This document shows positions 1-9,479 of a stretch of DNA of 64,000 nt, piece after piece. The stretch's first letter is position 1. Every line of letters begins with the position of its first letter. This DNA comes from an uncultured Muribaculaceae bacterium (lineage in GTDB: Bacteria; Bacteroidota; Bacteroidia; Bacteroidales; Muribaculaceae). The notes below the pieces were generated by a model. The model worked only from the letters and a program-made list of their open reading frames with translations, was not told the origin of the DNA and ran no database searches. The DNA lies in NCBI GenBank assembly GCA_934661195.1, contig CAKUJD010000004.1:237261-301260 (forward strand), read 5' to 3'. A program made the translations under genes and the position numbers.

Positions 1-387
1 GAACGACACCGAGCCGGAGTTGCCCAGCTGGCCGCCGTTTTTGTTGAAGTAGTTGCGCAGGTTGGCCACGGTACGGGTGGTGTTGTCGGTGGCAGTCTCC
101 ACCAGCATGGCGATTCCGTGGGGTGCGAATCCTTCGTAGATCACCTCCTTGTAGTCGCTTGCGTCTTTTTCGGTGGCCTTTTTAATGGCGCGTTCAATAG
201 TGTCTTTGGGCATGTTGGCCGTTTTGGCGTTGGCAATGAGTGCGCGCAGGCGCGAGTTGCCGCTGGGGTCGGGGCCTCCAGCCTTCACAGCCATTGTGAT
301 TTCCTTTCCCAGGCGGGTGAATGTGCGCGACATGCTGCCCCACCGTTTTAATTTTCTTGCTTTGCGATATTCAAACGCTCTTCCCAT
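1..387 (-). CDS. yebC: YebC/PmpR family transcriptional regulator, 3' part cut by window edge
   Basis: YebC/PmpR proteins are cytoplasmic DNA- or ribosome-associated factors of about 240 residues; only the first 129 codons are inside the window. Visible are the basic N-terminus MGRAFEYRKARKLKRWGSMS, the segment TFTRLGKEITMAVKAGG, the family core with NMPKDTIERAIKK, and YEGFAPHGIAMLVE followed by TDNTTRTVANLRNYF. The gene sits 67 nt behind pheT on the same strand, so it is probably cotranscribed. The ATG at 387 is chosen because the conserved N-terminus starts there. Whether it acts in transcription or translation cannot be told from the sequence. Confidence 0.93.
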   Translation of the reverse strand, partial: MGRAFEYRKARKLKRWGSMSRTFTRLGKEITMAVKAGGPDPSGNSRLRALIANAKTANMPKDTIERAIKKATEKDASDYKEVIYEGFAPHGIAMLVETATDNTTRTVANLRNYFNKNGGQLGNSGSVSF

Positions 388-454
388 AAGTTTGCTTGTT
401 GTGAAAATTTATTTTTTTGTTCGTTTTTTGTCTCTTTGTGTTTGCTGCAGTGTA

Positions 455-2929
455 TTATCGCAGCTGTGCGCCCACTTGCTTTTGCAGGTTGGTCACGATT
501 TTCTTCATCACGGCCTCAATCTGCTTGTCTTGCAGGGTCTTATCGTTGTCTTGCAGGGTGATGCTGATGGCGTATGACTTCTTGCCGGCGGCTTTCAGGG
601 CCTTGCCCTCGTAGGCGTCAAACAGCGTTACGCCCTTCAGCAGCTTCTTCTCGCTCTGCTCCACCACGCGGCGCACGTCATCGTAGCTCACTGCCGAGTC
701 TACCAGCAGGGCCAGATCGCGGCGCACTGGCAGCGTCTTGGGCAGGTCGGTGAATGTGACGCTGTGCTTGGCTGCGGCCTTGCACACTGCGTCCCAGTTT
801 ATTTCGGCGTAATACACCTCTTGGTCGATGTCGAAGCGCTTAAGCACGTCGTCGGTGACCACGCCAAGTGTGGCCAGCACCTTGCCGCCGCGGTTCTTGT
901 AGAGCAGTGCGGGGCTCAGCACCTCGTTGTCGGTCTGCTCCAGCACCAGCTCCTTGTGGCCGATGCCGAGGCGCGTGAGTGTGTTCTCAAGGTCGGCCTT
1001 GAGGTCGTAGACAGTGGTGGGGCGTGCCTTCTCGGCCCAACTGTCGTCGTGGTTGTTGCCGCTCACCCATGCGCCCATGGCAGTGTGCTCGCTGTAGGCT
1101 GCCAAATGGCTGCCGCTGGCGGGGCGCTCGGCTTCGTGGTCGAACGAGTAGACATCGCCAAACTCATACATCTTTACGTTGGCGTTTTTGTGGTTGATGT
1201 TGCGGGCCACGCTCTCGAGTCCGCCAAACAGCAGTGTCTGGCGCATCACGCTCAGGTCGGAGCTGAGTGGGTTCATTATCTTCACGCATTTGGCCTCGGG
1301 GTAGGTGGTGAGGCCGCTGTAGTAGCCCACGGCGGTGAGCGAGTTGTTCATTATCTCGTGGTAGCCCACAGCGGTCAGCTGGTTGCTGATGAGCTCCTGC
1401 ATGTCGTCTTTGAAGTCGGTGGATCCCTTAATCGAGAGGCTGCTGTGCACCTCGTTGCCAAACTCCACGTTGTTGTAGCCATACACGCGCAGAATGTCTT
1501 CCACCACATCGCAGGGGCGCTGCACGTCCACGCGGTAGGTGGGCACCACCAGGCTCAGCTTTTCGTCGTCTTCGGCTGTGATCTCCATTTCAAGGCTTTT
1601 CACAATGCTCTTGATGGTGTCGTGGCCAAGTTCCTTGCCGATGAGGCGGTTAGCGTAGTCGTAGTGTAGCTCCACGGGAAATCCGGGGAAGTCGTGCTGC
1701 TTCACGTCGGCAATCTCGCCGCAAATCTCACCGCCGGCCAGCTCCTTGACGAGCAGTGCGGCCAGCTTCAAGTTGTAGATGGTGTCGTTGGGGTCGATGC
1801 CGCGCTCGAAGCGGAACGAGGCGTCGGTGTTGAGGCCGAATCGGCGGGCCGTCTTGCGCACCCAGGTGGGATGGAAGTAGGCCGACTCGATAAACACGTC
1901 GGTGGTCTGCTCGGTGACTCCGCTCTTGAGGCCGCCAAACACGCCGGCTATGCACATGGGCTCGCTGGCGTTGCATATCATCAGGTCGCGGTCGGTGAGC
2001 GTGCGCTCCACGCCGTCGAGTGTCACAAATTTGGTGCCGGCCTCCACGGTCTTCACCACCACCTTGCCGCCGTCGATGTGGTTAAGGTCGAAGCAGTGCA
2101 GCGGTTGACCCGTGCCCAGTAGAATGTAGTTGGTGATGTCCACAATGTTGTTGATGGGGCGCTGGCCGGCGGCGCTGAGGCAGTCGCGCAGCCACTTGGG
2201 GCTTTCTTGCACCTTCACGCCGCGAATGGTCACTCCGCAGTAGCGCGGGCAGGCTTCGGTGTTTTCCACCGTCACGGGTATGGCGCCGTCGGTGCGGTCG
2301 GTCTTGAAGGCGTCAACCGCAGGGCGGTGAGCCTTGGTGGGGTGGCCGTTTTGCGTGAGCCATGCGGCCAGGTCGCGCGCCACGCCATAGTGCGATGCGC
2401 CGTCGATGCGGTTGGGCGTGAGGTCCACCTCAATCATCCAGTCGCTTTCCACGCCGTAGTATTCAGCGGCTGGTGTGCCCACCACTGCGCTTTCGGGCAG
2501 CACTATGATGCCGGCGTGGTCGGTGCCAACGCCTATCTCGTCTTCGGCGCAAATCATGCCATACGACTCAGTGCCGCGCAGTTTCGACTTTTTGATGGTG
2601 AACTCCTGGTCGCCGTCGTAGAGCTTGGCTCCGATGGTGGCCACTATCACCTTTTGCCCTGCGGCCACGTTGGGCGCGCCGCACACTATCTGCTTAGGCT
2701 CGCCGCCGTCGCCCAGGTCTACTGTGGTCACGTGCAGGTGGTCGCTGTTGGGGTGCGGCTCGCAGGTGAGCACTTTGCCCACCACAAGGCCCTTAAGTCC
2801 GCCGCGAATAGTTTCCACTTCTTCAAGGGCGTCGACCTCGAGGCCCAGCGAAGTGAGCGCGTCGCTCACCTCCTGCGGTGTGAGGGTGAAGTCGACGTAT
2901 TTCTTCAGCCATTTATATGAAATGTTCAT
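455..2929 (-). CDS. pheT: Phenylalanine--tRNA ligase beta subunit
   Basis: Beta subunit of the alpha2-beta2 cytoplasmic enzyme that charges tRNA-Phe; 824 residues, normal for the family. Domains in order: N-terminal MNISYKWLKKYVDF, OB-fold tRNA-binding domain (about 40-150, VGKVLTCEPHPNSDHLHVT), B3/4 editing region, B5 domain, core catalytic-like domain, and a C-terminal FDX-ACB anticodon-binding domain (LPVRRDLALLVDS). An open frame continues 50 codons upstream, but the start at 2929 is preferred because the family begins with MxISYxWL and because a good promoter (3011-3040) lies inside the upstream extension. yebC follows on the same strand. The alpha subunit gene is not in the window. Confidence 0.97.
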   Translation of the reverse strand: MNISYKWLKKYVDFTLTPQEVSDALTSLGLEVDALEEVETIRGGLKGLVVGKVLTCEPHPNSDHLHVTTVDLGDGGEPKQIVCGAPNVAAGQKVIVATIGAKLYDGDQEFTIKKSKLRGTESYGMICAEDEIGVGTDHAGIIVLPESAVVGTPAAEYYGVESDWMIEVDLTPNRIDGASHYGVARDLAAWLTQNGHPTKAHRPAVDAFKTDRTDGAIPVTVENTEACPRYCGVTIRGVKVQESPKWLRDCLSAAGQRPINNIVDITNYILLGTGQPLHCFDLNHIDGGKVVVKTVEAGTKFVTLDGVERTLTDRDLMICNASEPMCIAGVFGGLKSGVTEQTTDVFIESAYFHPTWVRKTARRFGLNTDASFRFERGIDPNDTIYNLKLAALLVKELAGGEICGEIADVKQHDFPGFPVELHYDYANRLIGKELGHDTIKSIVKSLEMEITAEDDEKLSLVVPTYRVDVQRPCDVVEDILRVYGYNNVEFGNEVHSSLSIKGSTDFKDDMQELISNQLTAVGYHEIMNNSLTAVGYYSGLTTYPEAKCVKIMNPLSSDLSVMRQTLLFGGLESVARNINHKNANVKMYEFGDVYSFDHEAERPASGSHLAAYSEHTAMGAWVSGNNHDDSWAEKARPTTVYDLKADLENTLTRLGIGHKELVLEQTDNEVLSPALLYKNRGGKVLATLGVVTDDVLKRFDIDQEVYYAEINWDAVCKAAAKHSVTFTDLPKTLPVRRDLALLVDSAVSYDDVRRVVEQSEKKLLKGVTLFDAYEGKALKAAGKKSYAISITLQDNDKTLQDKQIEAVMKKIVTNLQKQVGAQLR

Positions 2930-3010
2930 AACGTTATGAGTGTGTTGTTTTAATAAGCTTATTTTGTTGCGCAGTAGGCCCCGTAAAGGCCTAATTATCA
3001 TAATCAGTTG

Positions 3011-3040
3011 CAAAGTTATAAAGAAAAATCCACATACAAA
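3011..3040 (-). promoter_or_regulatory. Bacteroidota-type promoter of pheT
   Basis: Read on the minus strand: TTTG at 3040-3037, an 18-nt spacer, then TAACTTTG at 3018-3011, close to the Bacteroidota consensus TTTG/TAnnTTTG. The predicted start near 3004 gives a leader of about 75 nt before the pheT ATG at 2929. Confidence 0.65.
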
Positions 3041-3069
3041 AGCGCATTGCCGCCTGAGGCCTGAATGCA

Positions 3070-3107
3070 GCAGGGGCATCAGCGCCTGTCGGCGCCGATG
3101 CCCCTGC
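3070..3107 (-). terminator. Stable hairpin after the chitobiase-C/OB-like gene
   Basis: GCAGGGGCATC (3070-3080) is perfectly complementary to 3097-3107, with a further 5-bp inner stem (3082-3086/3091-3095). It lies 45 nt beyond the stop at 3152 and before the pheT promoter, as a terminator would, but no T-run follows on the minus strand. Confidence 0.45.
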
Positions 3108-3151
3108 CATTATGCCTTGTGTGCGCCTTTTACGGGCGCTGCGGTTGGGTT

Positions 3152-5200
3152 TTACTTAACCACCACCTTGGTGGCCTTGCCGCCTGCAACCACCACATAG
3201 ATGCCTGCGGGCACGCTCACTTGGGTGGCGTCGGCGGCCACTTGCGCGCCGCCTATGGTGTAGACGTTGGCCTTGGCGCCGCTGATGCTGATCACACCGC
3301 CATTTGCGCTCACATTCACGCCGCCGTCGGCAGCAATGCCGTTCACGCCCGATGCGTCGGTGAACTCAACGGGATAGAGCTGCAGAGCTTTCTTGAAGAT
3401 GCTAACGAATGCTTTGACCACATATTTCTTCGAGTAGTCGGTGGGCACTGTCACCTCGGGGTCGTAGTAGCTCTTGCCCTCGGGGTTCACAAACTGGTTG
3501 TGGGCCACCATGTCGATGGTGCCGTCGTTCAGGTTGTAGTTGGCTGTGCCGGTGCCGGCCGAGATGGTGACGTTCTTCACCACCACATAGCTGTTGAGCA
3601 TGTCTTGTGAGATGTCTTCGAGGGCCATTTCGGTGGGAGCCACGGCTGCGCCTTGAGTGCCGGCTGCGAATGTGGCTGCGTCGGGAACCATTTCGGGCAC
3701 GTCGTAGTTAACCTTCTTGGTGCCGGTGATGCCTGTGAGCACTGTGCCGTTGGCATACTTGTTGTTGAGGTCGCCATACACGAGCGTGCTTGCCGTAGCG
3801 TCTTTAATGTAGAGGTAGCGGCCGTTTTGGTAAACGGCTGTCACGCTGCCTGTGATTTTGGCCTTGCTGCCCTCGGCCAGAGCCAGGAATTCCTTGATGC
3901 TGGCCACTTCGGTCACTTGCGATGCGGCGGGGTCTTCGATGGCCACAGGCAGCAACTGATATGTGGCTGTGGTCTTGCCGTAAGAGCCCACAATGGCGGT
4001 GAGGTTGAACGACTTCACCGAGTCGGTCACGTTAACGCCCATGCTGGCATAGCCGGGAACCGAGCCAGAAGCGTCGGTGACGGTGAAGTTCTTGCTCTTG
4101 ATGCCGCTGAACTTCACGCCCTTGAGCAGCACCAGGTGGCCGAAGAGCGATGCGTCGATGTCGCTGGCCTGCACAGTTTCGGGTGTCACAGCCTCGTTGC
4201 CTTCGGCTGCCTTAAAGTTGTCGGTGTCATACACGCTCAGCTCAGGCTCGCAGTTGTAGGTCACCTTTGTGCCTGTGAATCCGGCCGGAATCTTGTCGCC
4301 CTGCTTGTAGGTCTGGCCAGTGGCGCCAAACACCAGCATATAGCCCGAATTGTCTTTCACATACATGGTCTTGCCGCTTTGCGCAAGCACGGTAACGCCG
4401 CCCTCGAAGGCCACCTTTGTGCTGTCGGCCACCTTTTGGTAGGCGGCTATGTCGGCCACTTTGGTGGCTGTGCCAAATGTGTAGGTGGCGCTCACCACCT
4501 GGCTCTTGAGTTCGCCCTTCACGGCTATGGCCTTAATTGTGGTTTCGCTGCTAACGGCCAGCGGAGTGGTGAATAGGGCGGAAGCCTCGCTGGGTTCAGT
4601 GCCGTCGGTGGTGTAATACACGCTGGCGCCGGTGGTCGACGAAGCTATGCTCACATTCACTGGGGCGTAGTAGGTTCCGCCTTTGGGGGTGAACACGGGG
4701 GCGCTTACAGTGGTCTGGCTGCCGCTGGTGTACTCAATCGTTATGGTGTTGATTTGAGTGTTTTTGGTGACAGTGAACACCACGTTTTGCTCGCTGCCGG
4801 TCCACACGTTGCCGTCAATAGTGCCGGTGGTGGTTGTGACATTGAATTTGTCGGTCACGGCGCTGACTGTGATCTTGGTCATAGTTGCGCCCTCGGGAGC
4901 GCTCACTGTGAGTGTGCCGCTGTACATGCGCAGGCGGCCGTTTGCTGAGCTCCAGATGCGGTTCTCAAAGTTGCCGGTGGTCTTCGCACTCACTGTGAGC
5001 GTGAAACCGTTTTGAGGGGTCGATGTGGTGGTGGTTGTGAAGTCACCGTCGGTCGATGTGCTTGACGATGTTCCCTTAAGCGTGGGGAACAGCTTGGCGT
5101 AGTCGCTCGAGATGTTGAATGTCTCGGTGTCGGCCCACGCTGTGCTTGCCCAAGCTATGCAAGCCAGGCAAAGCAGCAGTTTAGTAAAAATCTTTCTCAT
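3152..5200 (-). CDS. Secreted chitobiase-C/OB-like domain protein with C-terminal sorting-type tail
   Basis: A 682-residue exported protein of unknown substrate. Residues 1-23 form a signal peptide (MRKIFTKLLLCLACIAWAST). A Thr/Ser-rich N-terminal beta region follows, then a chitobiase/beta-hexosaminidase C-terminal-like module (about 168-243; TPKGGTYYAPVNVSI and VYYTTDGTEPS). Two similar modules with the pattern MYVKDNSGYMLVFG and YLYIKDATASTLVYGD resemble the OB-like repeats found in Bacteroidetes surface nucleases and adhesins. The last 60 residues (VYTIGGAQV, PAGIYVVVAGG, KATKVVVK) match the tail on five other loci in this window. No catalytic motif is visible, so binding or adhesion is only inferred. 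It appears monocistronic. Confidence 0.85.
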   Translation of the reverse strand: MRKIFTKLLLCLACIAWASTAWADTETFNISSDYAKLFPTLKGTSSSTSTDGDFTTTTTSTPQNGFTLTVSAKTTGNFENRIWSSANGRLRMYSGTLTVSAPEGATMTKITVSAVTDKFNVTTTTGTIDGNVWTGSEQNVVFTVTKNTQINTITIEYTSGSQTTVSAPVFTPKGGTYYAPVNVSIASSTTGASVYYTTDGTEPSEASALFTTPLAVSSETTIKAIAVKGELKSQVVSATYTFGTATKVADIAAYQKVADSTKVAFEGGVTVLAQSGKTMYVKDNSGYMLVFGATGQTYKQGDKIPAGFTGTKVTYNCEPELSVYDTDNFKAAEGNEAVTPETVQASDIDASLFGHLVLLKGVKFSGIKSKNFTVTDASGSVPGYASMGVNVTDSVKSFNLTAIVGSYGKTTATYQLLPVAIEDPAASQVTEVASIKEFLALAEGSKAKITGSVTAVYQNGRYLYIKDATASTLVYGDLNNKYANGTVLTGITGTKKVNYDVPEMVPDAATFAAGTQGAAVAPTEMALEDISQDMLNSYVVVKNVTISAGTGTANYNLNDGTIDMVAHNQFVNPEGKSYYDPEVTVPTDYSKKYVVKAFVSIFKKALQLYPVEFTDASGVNGIAADGGVNVSANGGVISISGAKANVYTIGGAQVAADATQVSVPAGIYVVVAGGKATKVVVK

Positions 5201-5272
5201 AAAAAGTTGTTATTAATTGGTTGATAATTGTATCGTTGCCGTCTGATTAATGCTAATAATCAGCGAAGTTCG

Positions 5273-5280
5273 CAAATATA
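5273..5280 (-). promoter_or_regulatory. Possible -7 element for the secreted gene at 5200
   Basis: TATATTTG on the minus strand fits TAnnTTTG and lies 73 nt upstream of the start at 5200. No well-spaced TTTG is seen upstream, so it is either weak or regulated. Confidence 0.35.
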
Positions 5281-5420
5281 CGAAATCCACACGATATAAA
5301 AATCGCGGAATGCAAAAAAATCCCCAAAAAGTCATTATTTTGCGGTTTTAACGCATTAAATGGCACAAGTGGTTTCGACGGGCCGGAATTAATTGTGTAA
5401 CACAAATGGAAAATTGTGTA

Positions 5421-5451
5421 ATTGCCGCATCATGCCGCTGCCGTAACTTTG
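5421..5451 (+). promoter_or_regulatory. Promoter of the TonB receptor/HMA operon
   Basis: ATTG (5421-5424), a 19-nt spacer and TAACTTTG (5444-5451) match the Bacteroidota promoter. The predicted start near 5458 leaves a leader of about 24 nt before the ATG at 5482. Confidence 0.6.
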
Positions 5452-5481
5452 CCGCCGATTTAGAACAAGGATTTTTGTGCA

Positions 5482-7842
5482 ATGAATAGGATGAATTTAC
5501 GATTGATTGCGGCACTGGCCGCAGCTCCGGTCGCAACGGCCGCGCTTGCCGCCGGCTACCACGGCCTGGTGGTCGATGGAGACGGCGCTCCGCTGCCCGG
5601 TGCCGCTGTGCTGTGGGCCGGCACCAATGTGGGCACCGTCACCGACTCGGTGGGCCGCTTCAGCCTGCATCCGGTGAAGGGCCGCAGCCTGCTGGTGGCT
5701 CGCTTTGTGGGTCTTGAGCCCGACACTGTGGATGTGGCCAAGGCCGGCGACGACATAAAAATAGTGCTTGGCCGCGACGCCGCCGCGCTGGGCGAGGTGG
5801 TGGTGCATGGCATGGACCGCGGCAACTTTATCAAGGCCAATGCCCTTAGCAAGACCGAGAACATCTCGTTTGCGGGGCTCACCAAACTGGCGTGCTGCAC
5901 CGTGGCCGAGTCGTTTGAAAACTCTGCTTCGGTGACGGTTGGCTACAGCGACGCCATATCGGGCGCACGCCAAATTAAGATGCTTGGCCTTGCCGGCCCT
6001 TATACGCAAATTTTGGACGAGAGCCGCCCGGTGATGCGCGGCCTTGGCGCCCCATACGCCATGACCTACACGCCCGGCATGTGGCTCAAGTCGATACAGG
6101 TGTCGAAGGGTGTGTCGAGCGTGTCGGCCGGGCACGATGCCATTGCGGGCCAGATTAATTTGGAATACCGCAAGCCCACCGATGAGGAGCGGCTGTTTGC
6201 CAACGTGTATTTCGACGACATGATGCGCCCCGAGGTGAACCTCTCGGCAGCCATTCCGCTCACGGCCGACAAGCGGCTGTCGACCATAGTGCTGGCCAAT
6301 GGCGCGCTCGACACCGAGTGGCGCGGCATGAAGGCAATGGACCGCAACCACGACGGATTTCGCGACCAGCCCGACACGCGCATGCTGAATGTGGCCAACC
6401 GCTGGCTGTATATGACCCCCGGCGGGGTGCAGATGCGCTGGGGCTGGCGTGCCACGGCCGACCGCCGCATTGGCGGCAGTGTACACTTCGACGGCAGCGA
6501 CGCCATGCGCCATGCTATGGCCACCGGCTGGCAGAGCGGTGCAGTCTACGGCTCGCGCATCGACAACCGCGCCGCCAACGCCTACTTTAAGATAGCTGTG
6601 CCCGTGGGCGCAGGCGTCTACGACACTGACTCGAAGAGCGAGCGTCGGTCGAGTCTGGCCGCGGTGGTCGATTACGACCACTTTGGCGAGCACGCCTACT
6701 TCGGCCTCAACGCCTATGGCGGCAACGAAAACGACGTGACGGCCAGCGTGATGCTCAACAGCTACTTCGACCTGTACTCGTCGCTAATGGTGGGTGTGCA
6801 GACGCGTTTGGCTCACTATGGCGAGGATGTGGTCAACTTCACTCCATGGCAGCAGGCTGCGCCGCTTGCGCAGCTTGGCCTTGGCCGCGACGAGCGCGAG
6901 TTAGGGGCTTACGCCGAATACACCTACGACCTTAAAGACCGCCTGACAGCGGTGGCCGGCCTGCGCGCCGACTACAACGGCCTGCACCGCCGCTGGCTGG
7001 TGACACCGCGCGCCCACGTCAAGTGGGCCATCACGCCAGCCACCGCCCTGCGCGCCTCGGCCGGCCTCGGCTACCGCACGGCCAACGTGATTGCCGACAA
7101 CATTGGAATGCTCACCACAGGCCGCCGCATAGTGGTGGGCGGCGTCGAGGCCACAAGCGAGGCGTTCAAGCAGGTGAACACGCTCGAACGGTCGCTCACG
7201 GCCGGTGCCAGCCTTACGCAGCGCTTTAGACTGGGCTCGGACCCCGGCGCAAGCATTAGTCTCGACTACTTCCGCACCCGTTTCTACAATTCGGTGATTG
7301 TCGACCAGGAGTGGAGCGCCGATGTGATAAACATATACAGCACACGCGGCCGCGCCACCACCGACAATGTGCAGCTCGACTTCAACTGGACTCCGGTGCA
7401 GCGCTTCGACGTGCTGGCCACATTCCGCTACACTGCAAGCCGCATGACGCTTAACCGCCCCGACGGCACAACAGCGCGTGTCGAACGTCCGCTCATGAGC
7501 AAGTTCAAAGGCCTGCTCAACCTGTCGTATGCCACCAAGTTCCGCCTGTGGGTGTTCGACGCCACTGTGCAGGTCAACGGCCCGCAGCGCATACCCTCGG
7601 CCACGGGCAGCCCTGTCGACTCGCACCACTCGCCCGCCTATGCAATGCTGTTTGCGCAGGTGACGCACAAAATAGGCAAGGCCGATGTGTATGCCGGCTG
7701 CGAAAACATAGCCGACTACCGCCAGCCCAACCCCATTGTTGAGGCCGCCAACCCGTTTAGCACAGCATTCAATTCGATGAATGTGTGGGGGCCGCTGATG
7801 GGCCGCAAGTTCTATGTGGGGGTTCGGTTTAATTTATATTGA
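5482..7842 (+). CDS. TonB-dependent outer-membrane receptor, probable metal/metallophore uptake
   Basis: A 786-residue outer-membrane transporter that would use TonB energy for uptake. Order: signal peptide (MNRMNLRLIAALAAAPVATA), carboxypeptidase-like regulatory domain (about 26-95, DGDGAPLPGAAVLWAGTNVG), plug domain (about 105-240) with LGEVVVHG, a Cys pair in KLACCTVAESFENS and GARQIKMLGLAG, then a 22-strand-type barrel ending in the aromatic terminus FYVGVRFNLY. The Cys pair and the downstream HMA gene (92 nt away) mark the Bacteroidales receptor group paired with heavy-metal-associated proteins, so copper or another soft metal is a reasonable substrate guess. No SusD-like partner is present, which argues against glycan uptake. 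Confidence 0.9.
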   Translation: MNRMNLRLIAALAAAPVATAALAAGYHGLVVDGDGAPLPGAAVLWAGTNVGTVTDSVGRFSLHPVKGRSLLVARFVGLEPDTVDVAKAGDDIKIVLGRDAAALGEVVVHGMDRGNFIKANALSKTENISFAGLTKLACCTVAESFENSASVTVGYSDAISGARQIKMLGLAGPYTQILDESRPVMRGLGAPYAMTYTPGMWLKSIQVSKGVSSVSAGHDAIAGQINLEYRKPTDEERLFANVYFDDMMRPEVNLSAAIPLTADKRLSTIVLANGALDTEWRGMKAMDRNHDGFRDQPDTRMLNVANRWLYMTPGGVQMRWGWRATADRRIGGSVHFDGSDAMRHAMATGWQSGAVYGSRIDNRAANAYFKIAVPVGAGVYDTDSKSERRSSLAAVVDYDHFGEHAYFGLNAYGGNENDVTASVMLNSYFDLYSSLMVGVQTRLAHYGEDVVNFTPWQQAAPLAQLGLGRDERELGAYAEYTYDLKDRLTAVAGLRADYNGLHRRWLVTPRAHVKWAITPATALRASAGLGYRTANVIADNIGMLTTGRRIVVGGVEATSEAFKQVNTLERSLTAGASLTQRFRLGSDPGASISLDYFRTRFYNSVIVDQEWSADVINIYSTRGRATTDNVQLDFNWTPVQRFDVLATFRYTASRMTLNRPDGTTARVERPLMSKFKGLLNLSYATKFRLWVFDATVQVNGPQRIPSATGSPVDSHHSPAYAMLFAQVTHKIGKADVYAGCENIADYRQPNPIVEAANPFSTAFNSMNVWGPLMGRKFYVGVRFNLY

Positions 7843-7934
7843 AAATCACTAAATAAGCAAAACTGAAGGCCGTGTGTGTGGCGCATGACCGCGCAAATGG
7901 CTATTTTTGGACAAACAAAAACAATAACGCTATT

Positions 7935-8423
7935 ATGAAGAAATTACTATCAATCCTGATGGCAGCCGTGCTTGTGGCACTGGCTGCACAGGCCAAGGGG
8001 AAGGCCAATGTCACCACCACTGTGTTTAATGCCGACGTCACATGCAACAGCTGTGCCGACAAAATTATGAACAATGTGCCCTCGCTTGGCAAGGGCGTGA
8101 AAGACGTGAAGGTGGATGTGGACAAGAAAACCGTGACTGTGACCTACGACGCCGCTAAAAACAATCCGGCCAACATCGTCAAGGGGCTGGCTTCGCTCAG
8201 CGTGGCCGCCAGCGAGGCCAATGCCGCACCTGCCGCCCAGCAGCAGTGTGCCAAACTCAAGGCCGGTGGCTGCTGCAAGCGTGCCAGCGAGGCCAAAACG
8301 CCCGACTGCTGCAAGGCTAAGGCCGCAGCGGCTGCCGCCACCCACACCGAGTGCAGCGAGGCTCAGCCCGAGTGCAAGGTGGCCAGTCCGGCTGCAGAGC
8401 GGGGCAGCTGCCACAGCAAGTGA
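7935..8423 (+). CDS. Periplasmic heavy-metal-associated (HMA) domain protein, Cys-rich tail
   Basis: A 162-residue exported metal-binding protein. MKKLLSILMAAVLVALAAQA is a signal peptide; the HMA fold (about 24-95) carries the metal-binding CxxC as C37-N-S-C40 in DVTCNSCADKIM and the typical VKVDVDKKTVTVTYD strand. The last third is Ala-rich with eight Cys (GGCCKR, DCCKAK and single Cys) and a final SCHSK, suggesting extra metal ligands. The ATG at 7935 is chosen because the signal peptide starts there. It sits 92 nt after the TonB receptor and ends in a strong terminator, so the two genes probably form one metal acquisition or buffering unit. Metal identity is inferred only. Confidence 0.9.
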   Translation: MKKLLSILMAAVLVALAAQAKGKANVTTTVFNADVTCNSCADKIMNNVPSLGKGVKDVKVDVDKKTVTVTYDAAKNNPANIVKGLASLSVAASEANAAPAAQQQCAKLKAGGCCKRASEAKTPDCCKAKAAAAAATHTECSEAQPECKVASPAAERGSCHSK

Positions 8424-8443
8424 CATTGATTAGAAAATAAGAC

Positions 8444-8475
8444 AAAGGCGGGAAGCTGGCTTCCCGCCTTTGCTT
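8444..8475. terminator. Bidirectional terminator between convergent genes
   Basis: AAAGGCGGGAAGC (8444-8456) pairs with GCTTCCCGCCTTT (8459-8471). The hairpin lies between the HMA gene stop (8423) and the stop of the acyltransferase on the other strand (8475), and A- and T-rich flanks fit use in both directions. Confidence 0.8.
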
Positions 8476-9479
8476 TATTGGGCCCGGCTAATCAGTCGGC
8501 TACACTTCTGCACAACTAAAATACCCAATGAACAGCAAATCAGGCTGACAGCAGAGAATGCCAGATTCAGCCATACGCCATCGTCCATAACGTCGACGCT
8601 GATGTGCATCACGTATACCATAAACCCCTTGATGAATGTGAACGACATCAAGTGGAATCCGCAAATGTAGAGCGTGTTGCGTGAAACAAACATCAAAGCC
8701 CGCCTGCAAATGGAGGGCAATATTGATTCAGTCCAAGAGCATATCCACATGGTGGCGTAGACGCCACAGGCTCCGCCCGCCAGAAACGGCAGATAGTGGT
8801 TATAGAAGTTTTTGTGCATGTTGATGCGCCCGTTGAAGTGGGCTACGGCAATTGTGGCTGCGAAGCACAAAATGGCCGCCGCAGTGTTTCTGAACCCAAT
8901 GCCGGCAAGGCGCGACTCTTGTCCCAATGAATAGAATACCATTGCCACCAGGGCGGTGCCAAGGCTGAACGGAAGTGTGACGGGATTGTATTGGCTGTTG
9001 GCAAACCCCAATATGGCAATCGCAGTTGTGATGCATAAGCGAGTTGTGCGCGATTTGTTGTGGTAAATGGCATAGTAGCCAATTTCCACCACGAATAGGC
9101 ACATCAAAAACCACAGTGGCACGTCGTGCAGCATCAGGGGCCCATTGCCAAGCAGTGCAGCCTTAAGCGGTGTTAACGGGCTCACCGCCCCATCGTGCCC
9201 ACTGCCCACATGGCGTGCCACAATCAGCCAAAACAGGTATGTGGCGAGGTTGATGGCAAAGTAGGGAACCATGAGCCGATGAAACCGTTGCTCGATGAAA
9301 CTGCGCTTTTGCGGATGTCTTGCAAAACTGAACAGATAGCCCGAAATGAAAAAGAACAGGGGCATGTGGAACACATAAATCCAGTCTTGCAGTGGCTTCC
9401 ACAGCATAGTGTGGGCGTAAATCACCAGAAATATGCCCAAAGCCTTTGCATTGTCGATTGAGTCAATTCTTTTCTGCAT
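8475..9479 (-). CDS. Acyltransferase family 3 membrane protein
   Basis: A 334-residue inner-membrane protein of the acyltransferase 3 family, which acylates sugars or other envelope molecules. It opens with the family signature RIDSIDNAKALGIFLVIYAH (H22 being the usual catalytic His), followed by FHMPLFFFISGYLF and about nine to ten hydrophobic segments, and RPxxR-type loops such as RFHRLMVPYF. The start overlaps the stop of the upstream phosphoethanolamine transferase by 17 nt, so the two are translationally coupled. The pairing suggests O-acylation of an envelope polysaccharide or lipid; the acceptor is unknown. Confidence 0.88.
   Translation of the reverse strand: MQKRIDSIDNAKALGIFLVIYAHTMLWKPLQDWIYVFHMPLFFFISGYLFSFARHPQKRSFIEQRFHRLMVPYFAINLATYLFWLIVARHVGSGHDGAVSPLTPLKAALLGNGPLMLHDVPLWFLMCLFVVEIGYYAIYHNKSRTTRLCITTAIAILGFANSQYNPVTLPFSLGTALVAMVFYSLGQESRLAGIGFRNTAAAILCFAATIAVAHFNGRINMHKNFYNHYLPFLAGGACGVYATMWICSWTESILPSICRRALMFVSRNTLYICGFHLMSFTFIKGFMVYVMHISVDVMDDGVWLNLAFSAVSLICCSLGILVVQKCSRLISRAQ

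Noticed and set aside
5357..5375. Sigma-54 promoter (TGGCAC start)
   Set aside because: No GC box at the required distance from the GG; a good housekeeping-type promoter lies downstream.
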